Notes: generated from the letters alone by a model not told the origin. Shown: positions 11,415 through 22,893, counted from the stretch's first letter. The stretch is 64,000 nt of DNA from Parelaphostrongylus tenuis (GCA_019055375.1 JAHQIW010004635.1:124001-188000), one strand, 5' to 3'. Numbers and translations are program-made.

Positions 11415-11770
11415 GACTGCAAAAATGGTTTCAACCACTAAAATTGAAGGAACGAATCTGTCAAGATCTACAACCACGGCCACAGAAGAGTTAAGCGATT
11501 TCTATGTGCATCTACATAAATATTCATTTAGAAAGCAGTGATCAATAAATCCGTAGTGACGTGGCTTATGTGCATCGTTCTATTGTTCAACTCGGGCTTT
11601 TTGTGCCCTTCAAAAATAAGTGTAGGGAAGAAAAGGTAGAATTTGAGGACGAAATTTTAGAATTCATCGCTGCTCATTCACCAAATCGTGTAGACGTTGC
11701 TATAAAAGATCCAGACCGCTTTAAGCACTATAATGTCCATGCGGTTGCGAATGATTTGAAAATCAAGTGA
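11415..11770 (+). CDS. Candidate coding stretch, unrecognised
   Basis: Two open plus-strand segments occur. About 11400-11540 includes MVSTTKIEGTNLSRSTT. 11546-11770 contains FVPFKNKCREEKVEFEDEI and IKDPDRFKHYNVHAV before TGA. The second is charged and protein-like, but splice sites are weak. A different frame of the first segment is also open, so this call is tentative. Confidence 0.25.
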
Positions 11771-12084
11771 ATGATGTAACAGTGTGGTCAGAAAAGCAAC
11801 TAACATTTGTAGAAGATATATGTATGCAGTATCACATCATAAGATAAGCATTAAAAACCGTGATGTTCAGCTAGTTTCAGGAAGGACGGCAAAGCCTGTA
11901 TAAGCAATTTACTTTTATTTTGAAGTAGTTTGGATAGATAATGAAGTGATTATGTCCTTTCGCAGTGCAGTGAATCTAATTTACAGTATTGAACATCAAG
12001 TAGTAATAAAATAATTTCATAGACTCCATAGCATCAAGTGCTATTAAATCTCACAATAAACTTTTGATAAAATTCCCAGGAATG

Positions 12085-12280
12085 TTTTGAAGCCTTACCG
12101 AGGTTATTACACCAGAGCAGTGCACTGTTTCGAAGGTCTCACGCTCTTTGTCAGTGGCCCACGCTCCACATTAAGCTCTGAATTATAGCAAGCAGGGATA
12201 CCTCCGAAACAGCGGTATGGCTCTGGCCTAATAAGCCCGGTAAGGATTTATACATTCCCAAGACTGTACTGAATGTTTAT
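12085..12280. repeat. Foldback pair of hammerhead family H2, decayed
   Basis: The left half, read on the minus strand, carries GGCCACUGACAA and the right half (plus) carries CCGAAACAGCGGTATGGCTC. These are the two halves of the H2 ribozyme seen intact at 25.3 and 25.6 kb, facing outward. The minus core has CUGACAA instead of CUGACGA, and the plus half lacks its CUGANGA. Neither should cleave. Confidence 0.45.
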
Positions 12281-12324
12281 TACGAGTCGATTCTATGGGT
12301 CATTTTGTATCTACGAGCCACAAA

Positions 12325-13030
12325 GATGACCAATTTCAATGGCTAAGAAACAGTATACACGCTCAAGGGAACGACCATTTCCAAAATCTCCAGTTACGTC
12401 TATCTAGGTCGTGAAATCAACATAATGAACGACCCAGCTCCAGAGTAGAGCAGGAGGAAACGAGCGGTTGAGGGAACGTTTAAGAGCGTCGAAGATTTAG
12501 TAAAGAGGACAAAGAACATCCAACTCCGTGCCCACCTTTTCGACTCGACGATTACCCATGCCCTAACGTATGCAGCAGAAACGTGGTCGCTACGTAAGCA
12601 GGATGAAAGATCACTTGGCGTTGTACGCGCGGTCGAAAGGTCGATGCTAGGAGTATACCGCATCTCGCAAATGAGAGAAAGGATCCGGAGTTTTGACCTA
12701 CGTCAACGATCAAAAATTAGAGACGCCGTTCTACACACCAGGATATCGAAAATAAGGTCGGCCGACACGTGATGCACTTTAACGGCAACCGATGGACGAG
12801 AGCCGTTACCGACTGTGTTTCTCGAGATCCAAGCGCTCTACAGGAAGACCGTCGACCCGTTGGTCCGATTTCTTCACGAAAGCTATGGAAGAAAGATATG
12901 ATGCTCAGCGAATCCCTAGAGAGAGGAAGGTTCACTGGGCTACTTTTGCACGCGATAGAGAAGAATGGAAGTGTTGCTAGTAACGGCTCCAGTCACTCGA
13001 CGATCAACGGGGCGACAGGTGATATAGGTG
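12325..13030 (+). pseudogene. RTE-type non-LTR retrotransposon, C-terminal fragment
   Basis: Translated pieces in three frames match the region downstream of the RTE reverse transcriptase palm: YVYLGREINIMND, LRAHLFDSTITHALTYA, ETWSLRKQDERSLG, NRWTRAVTDC, WSDFFTKAMEERYDA and WATFARDREEWK. Frameshifts and stops are frequent and the 5' part is missing. The end GGTGATATAGGTGATC at about 13020 resembles the short tandem 3' ends of RTE elements and recurs at 15.27 and 55.69 kb. Confidence 0.85.
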
Positions 13031-13326
13031 ATCCCAAAAATTCCTCTTCTTTAAAAGGTGTCTACCTGGAAAAGCAAAGCCTTTTAGCTGTTCTTTTCTC
13101 TTTGTCTCGAAAACTTTGCAAACGTAGATCTAAAAGCCTATTTTCTGCATCTTCATCACTAAATTTCCTATTCATTGACGTCGTGAATATTTTGATAAAA
13201 TACCAATTAAACGGCCAAAAACTTGGGCAATCACACTCATCAAAAACATGTTAAAAACTCTCCACTCAAGCGCTTGTACCCTTTTTCACAACACTACTCT
13301 ACAGTCTTATTCGATCCAGCTCTCTT

Positions 13327-13569
13327 CTATTCGTCACACATATTTGCCTGCCCTTCAATCCACTCGTTATGATTGGTCGGGGACAATTCACAAAAGTTGG
13401 CTAGCTCCTTGCATGTGAGCATTAGGCCGCTTTGAACACCTTTTGTCGTCATCAAAGGACAAGGCTTGGGTGAGAGAGCATCAAATGACTCAGTATCTGC
13501 GACAGATGCACTGTCTTCCATGCTATCATCAGTTTCATCACCGAACTCACCTTCGGCACTGCGAGCATT
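13327..13569 (-). CDS. Candidate terminal exon with acidic stretch
   Basis: The minus-strand acceptor TTCTGCATAG is followed by 80 codons and TAG. The protein starts NARSAEGEFGDETDDSMEDS, continues with SVADTESFDALSPKP and ends EWIEGQANMCDE. The disordered acidic serine-rich start followed by a more ordered tail is typical of a real C-terminus. No family is recognised. The opposite strand is also open for 100 codons (13466-13768), but with no acceptor and less convincing composition. Confidence 0.4.
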   Translation of the reverse strand, partial: NARSAEGEFGDETDDSMEDSASVADTESFDALSPKPCPLMTTKGVQSGLMLTCKELANFCELSPTNHNEWIEGQANMCDE

Positions 13570-13854
13570 CTATGCAGAACATAGATTACGCATATGGGTA
13601 AGCAGGAATGATATCCATCGAGAGCAGATAGCAGATCAAGTCTCTCATGCAATTATGGGCAGCTGTAACCGGCTACAGATAATTTTGTTGAAGTTATTTG
13701 AAGAAATTGGTACCCGACAAAGTACTATAGTTCGTCTTGAAACTAATCAAGCTAAAAGGAACGCATAGAACACCTGAATCAGCGCCCTCGTCCGATGACA
13801 AATGCTGCCTTGATAAGTGTGTTTATAGCGCGATACAAGATGATAAAAATACTC

Positions 13855-14190
13855 ATAGCTCTCAAAGGATAAAAGGATAAAGGATGAAGCTCTTAGTATT
13901 GATCAATGCTCAATGCCTGAAGGGTAGTTCATGTATTCGTCTTTAATTCTTGACCCGGGTGAGGTGATTGAATACACATCTGGCCTTTTCGAAGACTCGC
14001 GTTGGCCTCTCGCTGAATCGAGTCAGTGCTGCTTAGCCTCACGGACAAGTCAGCGACCAGTCCGGAACCAATCTACCGATCACGGAGGGATGGACGGCTT
14101 GGTGACCCATGAGCACGAGATCGAACCAACAACCTTGTGTACGGCGCAGAGCACCTATTACACTGCGCCACCTGCTCTCTCGCTGAAAGG
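13855..14190 (-). repeat. tRNA-derived SINE, family A
   Basis: On the minus strand a tRNA-like head (GCGCAGTGTAATAGGTGCTCTG, then a B box around GGTTGGTTCGATCTCG) is followed by the body shared with copies at 24.0, 24.5, 47.6, 49.9, 50.9, 54.9 and 56.6 kb. It ends in a tail with ATTGATCAATACTAAGAGC and repeated TCCTTTATCC. Confidence 0.7.
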
Positions 14191-14199
14191 ATAGAACAA

Positions 14200-15010
14200 A
14201 CTAACTATATTATATAAAAGTCCCAAGTCCTGAAACATGCTGATAATGAAAAATCGGAGGAAGTTTTTTATTTAGTGGAATCGCATTTATTATTTGGTGA
14301 TCGCATGCAGTGTACAAAACTATTCTCGACAAACTATCCATTGCCCTGTAACTTACCATCGTAATGATGATTTTGAGGCATATGTCATGAGACCATACCA
14401 AAATTGGAAGATTTATCTCATGATATTTCATTCGGAAGTGAATGCCTAGCGTAATTTATAATTTTACCGTATTATTTTGAATTGATTACGGACGCCTGTT
14501 CGTAGCAATGAATAGAGGTGATTGATCTTAATATAGGAAATGAATGATGAACGTGAGTGAAATGTGGATAACTGTAAATGAGAAAGCCTGGTATCGTTCC
14601 ATAAGAGTCCAAACTATGATTTTTTCGTTAATATCTTGGTTTCCCTCCCAAAAAAAAAAGCCGCGCACAAATTTAACGTGGTAAGACGGGATGGCTTATC
14701 ACAATGAGCGATTCGTCACAGCATATCTATCAGATCGCCTTTCGATGAGAGAGGTACATTGGCAGTCTATGTGATCTCTCTACGGTTGGTTTTAACGCGC
14801 AATATTCAGTAAAGACTTTCGAAAAGCGGTGAGTATGTGGAAAACTTGGGTCGTCCTTGGAGCGATTAGAATCAGAGTTGGGTGACTTCTCTGCTGAAGT
14901 AAATGAGGGGCTACAATGCAGTCAACCCGATCATTTTAGGCTGTGATGAAGGCGAAATCTGTATTAACAATCTCGTATTCCGCTCATCACGAAAACAGTG
15001 ATTCATCGAT
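14200..15010. other. No gene identified
   Basis: AT-rich sequence. I see no convincing exon, RNA gene or known element. Confidence 0.4.
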
Positions 15011-15019
15011 AATTAATTG

Positions 15020-15285
15020 TAAAGTGCACACAATGCGTCGCAACAGCAGTCGATGGACGGGAGCCAATTTTTACTGGAATTCACAAGATGTTGAATGCCC
15101 ACAAGAAGACTATCGGCCGAGTAGTTTGATTTTTTTTCGCAAAAATCTTGGAAGAAAGATATAATGCTCGCGTTGTTCATAAAGTAAGGAGATCTCACCG
15201 TACTACTCTTGCAAGTGACGAGAGAAATGGAAAGTTTAGATTTTCTTCTCTCGATCATCAGAGCGGGGTACTGTAGGTGATAATC
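15020..15285 (+). pseudogene. RTE retrotransposon 3' fragment
   Basis: A decayed version of the last part of the RTE protein (SRWTGANFYW, RPSSLIFFRKNLGRKI, then a tail) ends at ACTGTAGGTGATAATC. It aligns with 12.78-13.03 kb and with the minus-strand copy at 55.6-55.95 kb. Confidence 0.6.
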
Positions 15286-15299
15286 ACGCAACTCAATTC

Positions 15300-15510
15300 A
15301 AGTTATGAAGTGTTTTGCTTGCTCTAACAAATTGGTTGGACTTTGCTTGATAAACTTTTGACACTTTGTTGATTCGGATCAGAATTTTTTTCATTTTGCG
15401 GATCCCACAATTTATAGCATTTAAGTCGCTTTTTTGTTTTCTTCTTGATATTCGTAGAGTACTGGTTGAGCACGTCTCACTGCAATCTCGACTATCACCA
15501 CGCAATAACT
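15300..15510. repeat. Dispersed repeat, also at 55385-55585
   Basis: The block ending in TTGAGCACGTCTCACTGCAATCTCGAC is repeated as TTGAGCGCGTCTCTTTGCAATCTCGAC near 55535. Both copies sit next to an RTE 3' end, in opposite orientation relative to it. Confidence 0.5.
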
Positions 15511-15754
15511 TCTTGAATTCAGAGAACTAAATCGCTACATTGATGAAAATGGTGGGTTCGTCATAGAATTTCTCGCAAAGGGCATTTGGAAATATGTATT
15601 AAATATGACAAATATGCCATTTTACATGCCGGTCTTCCTTCCAGTGTCTGTATCGGATCACGAACAGCAACTTCGCAGGCACGGACTAAAGCATATACAG
15701 AATGCGCAACAGTCCTGATATTATTTTCAAATATTTCAGCAGTAAAAAATTAGT

Positions 15755-16560
15755 GCATAACCGTCCGGCTTCCACAGACTCAAATATGCGTCTCTAGCTT
15801 GCGAAAGTACCTGCTCTCTGCCACTCTCGCCCCCCGTGTGATATTGGCTCCACCTCCTCCTCTGCGATGCAATACCCAACGTAGGAATTACTGTCTGTCT
15901 CACTCCTCCCTGCCACTCGACACCCATCCATCGGGAAAAAGGTTTCTGGTCCAATACTCTACCACAACACTTTACCCCGATTTTTTTTCTGGTATTATCT
16001 TCTTGTTTTCAATGCAATATACTCGAATCTTTGGCATACAAAACCACACCATATCTTGCGTAGTAAATTCGTAGCACATGCGATCAATGTGTACAGTTTA
16101 TTTGTCACTTTTTGTTATGTAATAGTATGGTAAATATAGTATATTGCTCTAAGTAGCAGATTGGTGGAACTAATTCTTATAAGTTGCAGACTGTTGAATA
16201 AATATGATAAATAATTATACACATTGATTATTTGTGTTACGATGTTACTATATGAGATATGTTATGATATGGTGTGTCAGCGATTCAGGCATGTAATGGT
16301 AAAAACAAAAAGATGACACCAAAATGAACTGCAGCGAAGTGTTAAGGCAATGAATCTAACCAGCAACCTTCTTCCTGATAGACGGGTGTCGAGTGGCGGA
16401 GAAGGGTGCAAGAAACAGTGATTTCCACGCTGGAGGTTACAGTCGCAGAGGAGGAAGTGGAGCCGTTCTCACGCTGAGGCTGAGAATGGCAGAGAGCAGA
16501 CAATCAAGCCTTCCCAGCTAGAGACGCGGATATGGGTCTGTGGAAGCCACACGGATAAAC
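15755..16560. repeat. Long foldback element with AT-rich centre
   Basis: Left arm 15755-16040 and right arm about 16290-16560 are diverged inverted copies, for example GGCTTCCACAGAC near 15768 against GTCTGTGGAAGCC near 16532, and CCACTCGACACCC against GGGTGTCGAGTGG. The spacer (about 16040-16290) is AT-rich. No transposase is encoded; it looks like a non-autonomous DNA element or two insertions of one repeat. Confidence 0.7.
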
Positions 16561-16659
16561 AAATGAATTCATTCAGCTGAAGGGACAGTTACGTTAATTA
16601 TGGATATTTAAAACAATAAAATAAATAAAAAATTGGAAGGTGCGCTGGTACAGATAGGC

Positions 16660-16815
16660 ACGCTGTAGCGTAGAAAGAGCGATCTCAAAAAATGGGCGTC
16701 AGTAGTGTAACGTATAGAGCACGCCTTCCCTGCAAAGAGTGAGGTGCGGATTCTAGTCTCGCCTGACGCGAAAGTTTTGCAAATCGCTCTACATCAGTGA
16801 GTATATACTTATAAA
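16660..16815 (+). repeat. tRNA-like element, family B
   Basis: The core GCGTCAG ... CTGACGC (16684-16770) has an acceptor-like 7-bp closure and a B box around GGATTCTAGTC. It is followed by the family tail GTTTTGCAAATCGCTCTACA. An inverted trace of that tail (GTAGAAAGAGCGATCTCAAA) precedes the core, as in the 53.27 kb copy. Confidence 0.6.
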
Positions 16816-16894
16816 AAATTGGACTAAAAATTATGTCAGTAAACTAAAAAGCTCATATGAAATCCGAAAAATAGCTTTCTTTGGTCTCTAAACA

Positions 16895-17830
16895 TCTCAA
16901 AGTCGCTTGCAAAAATTTTCAACGATTCTCGCACACGTTTCCTTCGTAATTCGTGCCAAGCGCATGTCAAAGTCGCTTTGAGCACGTCTATGGTTGTGAA
17001 GCGAGTAGGTAACCGAGACTTTTTCCTTTAGTATGGACCACACGGAGCAATCGATACGATTGAGATCAGACAAGTTTGACAGCCAAATGTCTTGCACAAA
17101 CAGTGGAAGCAACGCTTGACAGATGGCAATCGCTGAACGGGCCGAATGCGCAGGAGCCCAGTCCTGCTGCTGCTTAATCCCGTCGCCGCCAAAGTGTTGA
17201 GTAGTCCAAAGCTCCAGTACTCCTCGCAAAACTTGCTGCTAAGAGTTCGCAGCATTGGCTTTGGCGGTTTTGTCGATGAAGACCAACAGCGTCTTTCCGA
17301 TGGCGCAAATGCCGGCCCTAGACCGTCACAGAGGTCGAAAAATGGCTATGGCCTATGATTTTTGCTACCATAGACTTGTACTGACCCTTTTTGAGAAGTT
17401 AAAGTCGATTCTTGCTATTATAGAGTGGTTCGAATATGAACATCTAAGAACTCTACAAAGCACCTTCGACATACGAGCACCATTTATCAAGTGAATCATT
17501 TGGCGATCCTTTGAAATGGCATTTTATTTCAACTTTTGTCCGGAAAATGAACACGAGAGATCTTGTAACTAGGCAGCTTCTGCTCAATTTTGACACTGTT
17601 TCGAAGCCTCACCTCACTGATCCCGAGCTTCTTTGCCATGTTGCGTATTGAGCGCTCTGCCTTTCCTTGAATCTGACAACAGATCTTTTGAATGCTTTGC
17701 GGATGGACGCTTACGTAAGGTGACCTTTTGGAAGACGGTCCTCAATCCCTACAGTATCCTTGAAACGTTTGCAGCTTTGCAGACACTTCTTGGCTTGCAG
17801 CCAGTTATTCTGACACAAGCACTGTGATTG
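16895..17830 (-). pseudogene. Tc1/mariner-superfamily (Tc1-like) transposase remnant
   Basis: Minus-strand frames encode an N-terminal DNA-binding region with traces of a serial-repression-type segment (about 17760-17560). A long gap without recognisable catalytic Asp follows, then a C-terminal catalytic half: QQQDWAPAHSARSA (QQDxAPxH box, second catalytic Asp), SDLNRIDCSVWSILKEKV (normally SPDLNPxDYxxW), and a tail ending ENFCKRL. Multiple frameshifts. A functional enzyme would cut and paste the element via its terminal repeats; this copy is dead. Confidence 0.75.
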
Positions 17831-17834
17831 TTAG

Positions 17835-18290
17835 GTCTTAGGATCCATAAGGAGAACCAGAGTTGATGGGCAGGTGGTGTCGCACCGTCTCCTCTACGGA
17901 ATTCGCTGGGGCGGCATTCGCGTGTCTGTGCAAGGATGTCAAGCTATCTGCATCTGCGTTCCCACGTGCGCCTTCATTCCCACGATACGAGACGCGCCGT
18001 CACAGTTGCTGGTTGAGATCGTGAGAAAACTGCGAGTGGGAAAAAAGCAAGAGTAGAGTGCGCTCTGGGTATGGTGTGGACAGTCAATTCCTGGGAAGCA
18101 GCCAAAGGCCGTGATTTAAGGAGAATGGTAAGGTTATACGAAAACTAACACAAAGTAGGACTTATTTGTCAAAAATGACCTTGCAGATTGGAATATAATG
18201 TCACTGCAACAACCACTCTCGATAATTTTTTGATCGACCTCAACTATGACCATTATGTACTGCTTCAATCTTTGTCATTTCACGTGTTCC
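17835..18290. other. No gene identified
   Basis: GC-richer than its surroundings near 17870-18060. There is one open 60-codon frame with no support from motifs or splice sites. Confidence 0.4.
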
Positions 18291-18296
18291 ACTTAC

Positions 18297-18358
18297 TCCT
18301 TTAGCTATAGCATAAATGGGTTTACCAGCAAATACCTTACGTGCCATTTTAGAAAACG
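18297..18358 (-). CDS. Candidate internal exon, unrecognised
   Basis: Acceptor CCTGCTTTTAG, two bases, 20 codons (FSKMARKVFAGKPIYAIAKG), and a consensus GTAAGT donor. The frame also continues another 18 codons to a stop if unspliced. The sequence is too short to assign. Confidence 0.35.
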
Positions 18359-18439
18359 CTAAAAGCAGGTTAAGTGGAGTAGACATCCGTAACAACAACA
18401 CAAACCTTGTGCTATCACCATAACATTTCCCCATCACTG

Positions 18440-18560
18440 CTATAATGTAGTGATCAGTTTGGAGCGTGTAGGTCTAATGAAGCGGGCAATACTGCCGAAA
18501 CGTATTTAAGCCACTGACGTACCAGCTTCGAAAGGCTTTCAACATTCTCGCAGACAAAGG
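18440..18560 (+). repeat. Decayed copy of hammerhead family H2
   Basis: GGUCUAAUGAAGCGGGC ... CUGCCGAAACGUAUUU keeps stem II and the GAAACGUA segment of H2, but the core is CUAAUGA and stem I no longer pairs. The downstream part (CCAGCTTCGAAAGGCTTTCAA ... TTCTCGCAGAC) matches the end of the 52.5 kb copy. Confidence 0.5.
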
Positions 18561-18564
18561 AGAG

Positions 18565-19410
18565 TTCTGCTTTTAACCAGCCGACTTAGTAGGCGTTTAA
18601 AAAGAAGAGCACATTTGCAGCTAGATATAATTCTCAGATCCTTATAATGTGTAAGGTAACATTCATGAAGTATCACACTCGCTCAAACATGCATTGTACG
18701 ACCATTCAAATTAGTGCTCAACAAAATACTCAAAAAAGATGGTTTCTGAGTCATCGTTCTCGTTAGAAGTCTCAAATCTTTTAAAACTCCACATGACTGT
18801 CTTTGTACCTCATGCCGATCTTAACACATCTTCCAGTCGCTTTGTCGTCGTCTATCGATGTCGTTAAGTTCGTGGGTTTGCTTGACTTCTTGAAGATCCA
18901 TCTACTCGACAGCTCGATGAAACCGATCAGTTGTGGTTTTGTTCGAAAGTATTAGAGAGATGTTAAAAAGCCCCGCAAAATCATAAAAGCAGCTCTAGTC
19001 TCTCGTTGTTGTTTATGAGGCGAATAACAACCAATCATTGTCTAAACATAACTGGCAAAAAGCCTACATGCGCTATAAGAATAACGTCTTGATTTTCCAC
19101 AACCAGCGAAATGTGTGTTTCGTGCGATATCATGTTTCGGATGATGAATGTTGACACAAGTGCAAAGAGAAGATATTCTTTTGTCGGTTGAGGACCGTCA
19201 AGCCTGTGTATGATGCTATATATTTCATACATATGACCTTTCGCTAATATCATCAGAAAACCAAATTTCTGACACATATTATATAAGTGCATGCTTGTAC
19301 TTCCAAAGTCTTTTCAATAGACTAGCTAAAGCGCTATTGTTTTAGGTTTTTCTTGTAACCTGATAATCGAAATCTAGGGTTGACATGAATATGCTGAATG
19401 CTCAAGAGTA
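18565..19410. other. No gene identified
   Basis: I found no convincing exon, RNA gene or element here. Confidence 0.35.
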
Positions 19411-19417
19411 TTACCCT

Positions 19418-19918
19418 TCACCTTTCTACAATGTCTAGGCGAACTGTCATAAAACACAACTTTGTCAAAATGAAAAATTTCCATTTATGATTACGAACAA
19501 CGCAATGCGCAGGGTCTGATGGTTCTGCCTCATCTAAAGACGGATTGAACCTAGTCACTGTGTACGTGCACAGCGAGCCAAGAAACAATGGAACTCCACG
19601 TGTGATAGTTAAGTCACTCTTCATAGGAGTTAAACCGATTTCTAAGACTTTTACTATATTTTTCAAAGTGAACGAAGATCCGCTCGACTTCAAAATCACC
19701 GTTATAATTGTGCTCCTCCGAAAAGTGAAACCCGTGCTAATGACAATCCTCAACATTTTCGCATACCTAAATTGTACCAAAATAAAGGTTATACACCCGA
19801 TGGACTGGGAACTGGACTCGACTTCGGCGTAATGTACGACAAGTACCCCGTCATGGTTTCGTTCGAAATCAAAAGAGCCAATCGAGACCCGATGTGAGTT
19901 CTGAGCTTTTCTGTACAT
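19418..19918 (-). CDS. Longest open frame in the window (166 codons), strand uncertain
   Basis: The minus strand is open for 166 codons with several hydrophobic stretches. The plus strand is open in two other frames over the same DNA (95 codons from 19545; 86 codons ending IKRANRDPM just before a GTGAGT donor at about 19893). The plus frame ending YPVMVSFEIKRANRD with a following donor is arguably the most protein-like. No family is recognised in any frame. I report it as a probable coding or formerly coding stretch of unknown strand. Confidence 0.25.
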   Translation of the reverse strand: MYRKAQNSHRVSIGSFDFERNHDGVLVVHYAEVESSSQSIGCITFILVQFRYAKMLRIVISTGFTFRRSTIITVILKSSGSSFTLKNIVKVLEIGLTPMKSDLTITRGVPLFLGSLCTYTVTRFNPSLDEAEPSDPAHCVVRNHKWKFFILTKLCFMTVRLDIVER

Positions 19919-19924
19919 TTATAA

Positions 19925-20065
19925 TAACTGCTTGATTATATACATAGATAAATACAACATAATATATAATATACCTTCATATTATGCACATTAGTAAATA
20001 TAAGTACTTCTAATACTCTTATATATATATTCTTACTAATATATATATATATATATATATACAAT
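19925..20065. repeat. AT-rich region with (TA)n microsatellite
   Basis: TATATA runs at about 20020-20060 directly precede the 5'-truncated RTE fragment. Confidence 0.7.
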
Positions 20066-20077
20066 ACTCCTTATATT

Positions 20078-21853
20078 ACTTAATCAACTGATACGTCAAC
20101 GTGGAATCGCACGAGCTACAGGCAACCGAAACCTTACGTCCGAGCTTACGAAACGCTGCAGAGAAGCGATAAGAATAAGCTTCACCATTTACAACACCAA
20201 GATGATTACACTCCGACGCCTTGACGGGACACTTACAGCTTCCACAAAGGCAATGGGGAAAGTCGTCCACTAGTACTACTGCGGTTTCTTTGCTACCCAT
20301 GTCCTCTTGCCGCCATATAAATTGAAAGAAGATGAATCTGTCATTCCACCGGTCCTTCCTTCGAAAATCCGACATGCATATATCATCGATGAAGAACAGA
20401 CAACAATCAGTCCAGACAGCGATCAGATCAGAACACCTAAAGAGCCTCCCTCCAGTTCTCGTCAACACCCTGGCTCTGCTCATTACTCGCTGCATGTCAT
20501 AGTGCAAGGTTCCCAATTAATGGAAAACCAGCAAGACCGTGTTGTTGTTTGAAAAGAGAGACCAACATGGCATAGGCAATTAACGCAAAATCTGCTTGCT
20601 GTCCGCTGTTTATAAACTTTTCACTTGACTCATCCTAAAAAGCAATGACATAACACTGGACGAAGGACAGTCATGCGAACAAGCAGGATTTTGAGAAAGA
20701 TTTAGTACCATACACCACATCTACACGATTACAAGACTCATTGAAGTTTTACGAGAACGGAAACTACCGCTCTGTTCGATTTTCATCGATTTGAAGAAAG
20801 CCTTTGAGATTCAGTGAAAACAGAAGCGGGTATAGAGGTTCTGGATGATCAGGGTGCCCCTACACGGTACACAATGATCCTTCGTGAGCTATATAAAGAT
20901 TTCATGACCAAAATGTCAACATTCAACAACAATATTACCATCGACGTGAGAAGAGGTTCTTGACAAGATGATACAATTTTGCTGAAATTGTTCACTGCCA
21001 CCCTTCAAAATGTCATGCGAACATTTGAATGGGCGATATGGGAGTGAAAATTGACGGTCGACAAGTGAACCATCTTCGCTTTGATGATAATATCGTCCTC
21101 ATAACACCAAGCACCAGCTCGGCGAAGCGAGTGTTGCCCGATTTCTACAACGCCTGTGAAAGTATGTCATTCAGTTAAATTCAGCAAAAACGATGTTCAT
21201 GAGGAACGGATGGGTTTTGAATGCCCCTTTCATGCTCACCGAAAAGACAATCTCCGAATGTTTCAGTTATGTCTATCTAGGTCGTGAAAGCAACATGATG
21301 AACGACCTAGCTCCAGAGTTTAGCAGGAGGAAACGAGCGGCATGGGGAACGTTTGAGAGCATCGAAGATTAGTGAGGAGGACATAAACATCCGACTCCGT
21401 GCCCACCTTTTCGACTCGACAATTATCCCTGCCCTAACGTATGCAGCAGAAATCTGGTCGCTACGTAAGCACGATGAAAGATCACTTGGCGTTATTGAAC
21501 GCGCAGTCGAAACGTTTATGCTAGGAGTATACCGTATCTCACAAATGAGAGAAAGGATCCGAAGTTCCGACCTACGTCAACGATCGAAAATCCGAGACGC
21601 CGTTCTACACGCCAGGATATCGAAAATAAGGTGGGCCGACACGTGATGCACTTCAACGACAACCGATGGGCGAGAGCCGTTACCGACTGGATTCCTCGGG
21701 ATATCAAACGCACTACAGGACCACCGATCCGATAGTCCGATTTTTACGCGAAAATCATAGAAAAAGGATATGATGTTCAACGAAGCCCTAGGGCGAAGAG
21801 GACCCACTTGGCCACTCTTGCACGCCATAGGGAAAAATGGAAGTGTTGTCGCG
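20078..21853 (+). pseudogene. RTE-type non-LTR retrotransposon, 5'-truncated reverse transcriptase
   Basis: Frameshifted plus-strand pieces cover the RTE reverse transcriptase in order: RGIARATGNRNLTSELTKRC, DGTLTASTKAM, IPPVLPSKIRHA (pre-palm), FIDLKKAFE (RT motif A), HLRFDDNIVLIT (position of the FADD catalytic box, here mutated), KTMFMRNGWV, YVYLGRE, LRAHLFDSTIIPALTYA, and NRWARAVTDW near the C-terminus. The endonuclease domain and 5' end are absent, as in typical truncated insertions. The 3' end is cut at about 21853, where a half copy of hammerhead family H4 begins. Confidence 0.9.
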
Positions 21854-21895
21854 AGTTCGCCTTCTTCAGAGCCTGGACATAACTTGTATTCAAAT
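21853..21895 (-). repeat. 5' half of a hammerhead family H4 repeat
   Basis: The minus strand reads CAGGCUCUGAAGAAGGCGA, identical to the 5' half of the H4 motif at 35509 (stem I, CUGAAGA, start of stem II). It then joins unrelated sequence where GAAACGUUAGCC should follow. Truncated, so not a ribozyme. Confidence 0.5.
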
Positions 21896-22141
21896 ATTTG
21901 AATCGTTCAGGCTCAGTCGAAGACGAACACATTGGGCGTTAGTAGTTTGCTGATAATTCCACTACGGATCTAGCGGCTGTTAATCAGGATAAGTCTTGAT
22001 AATTTACATATATCAATCAATAATACGAAGGTTTACAGGAAGTCGCTTTTTGAATTACTACCAAATAAATTTTGGGACACTAAATCGCCTAAGCGAATGA
22101 AGAAAAGTAGTTCTGAATTTTGAACCACTCATATTTCTGCA

Positions 22142-22488
22142 GAAATTACCCTGGCACTAAAGATTATTGGGCTACTTCAATATGGATGGCGAACGAGGGC
22201 ATGTATGCAAACAAAAACCGAGATGTCAATTCCGTTATCTCAGTCCATTTTCCGACACTTGGAAGCGACACCTTATCCGCTTTTCAAACTTTCAAAGGCC
22301 ATTCGTTAGCTCAAACCTACGCCATCTTGATCCTGAGGTTTTTGCACGGAAAAGCTCTTTCAATGAGCTGTAGCAGTGAAAATAAAATTGAGTTTCACAT
22401 TCTGCGCTCAGCATCCGCAATAAACGGCACCGAGGCAGGTGGGGCATGTGAATGGTCTACGACTCTCAATGAGTACTTTATGGCTTAA
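22142..22488 (+). CDS. Candidate exon, 115 codons, unrecognised
   Basis: A consensus acceptor CATATTTCTGCAG precedes an open frame reading NYPGTKDYWATSIWMANEG ... ACEWSTTLNEYFMA and TAA. There are no recognised motifs. The length without stops and the acceptor support coding, but a second frame is also open for 54 codons. Confidence 0.3.
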
Positions 22489-22893
22489 ATTAAGGGATTT
22501 TGAATCTCGATTTGGTTTTGAAAAGGCCTTCAATAGCACTGGGAGAACGAGAAGAAGATTATGTTTTACAGTGGCTCTCAGCTAAGGCTTAGATGGGGTT
22601 AATCTGGCAATATAGAATAAAAATAGAAGCCTTTGCTCACGAAACGACACAACAAGTTTCTTCAACAAACGTATTACGGAAACCTAAAATTTACGAAGTA
22701 AATAAATCAGTTTCGCTCCTACAACAGATTAAGAAGGCCTTTTTTAGGAAGTTTACACCAAATTTGCTGATATTTGAACTATTGAGTGACAACTAAAAGT
22801 TTGAAGGAAATTTATAAAAGTTCTAGCAGTGGATTGTAATAACGGAAAAGTACCAACTAAATTATGTAACTACGTAGAATGAAATTATCTTAC

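Noticed and set aside
13466..13768. 100-codon plus-strand frame overlapping the 13327-13569 exon
   Set aside because: It has no acceptor and no recognised motif, and it lies partly antisense to a better-supported minus exon. It could still be a retroelement gag trace.
20076..20516. 146-codon minus-strand frame as a Cys-rich protein
   Set aside because: It is antisense to clear RTE reverse transcriptase sequence on the plus strand.
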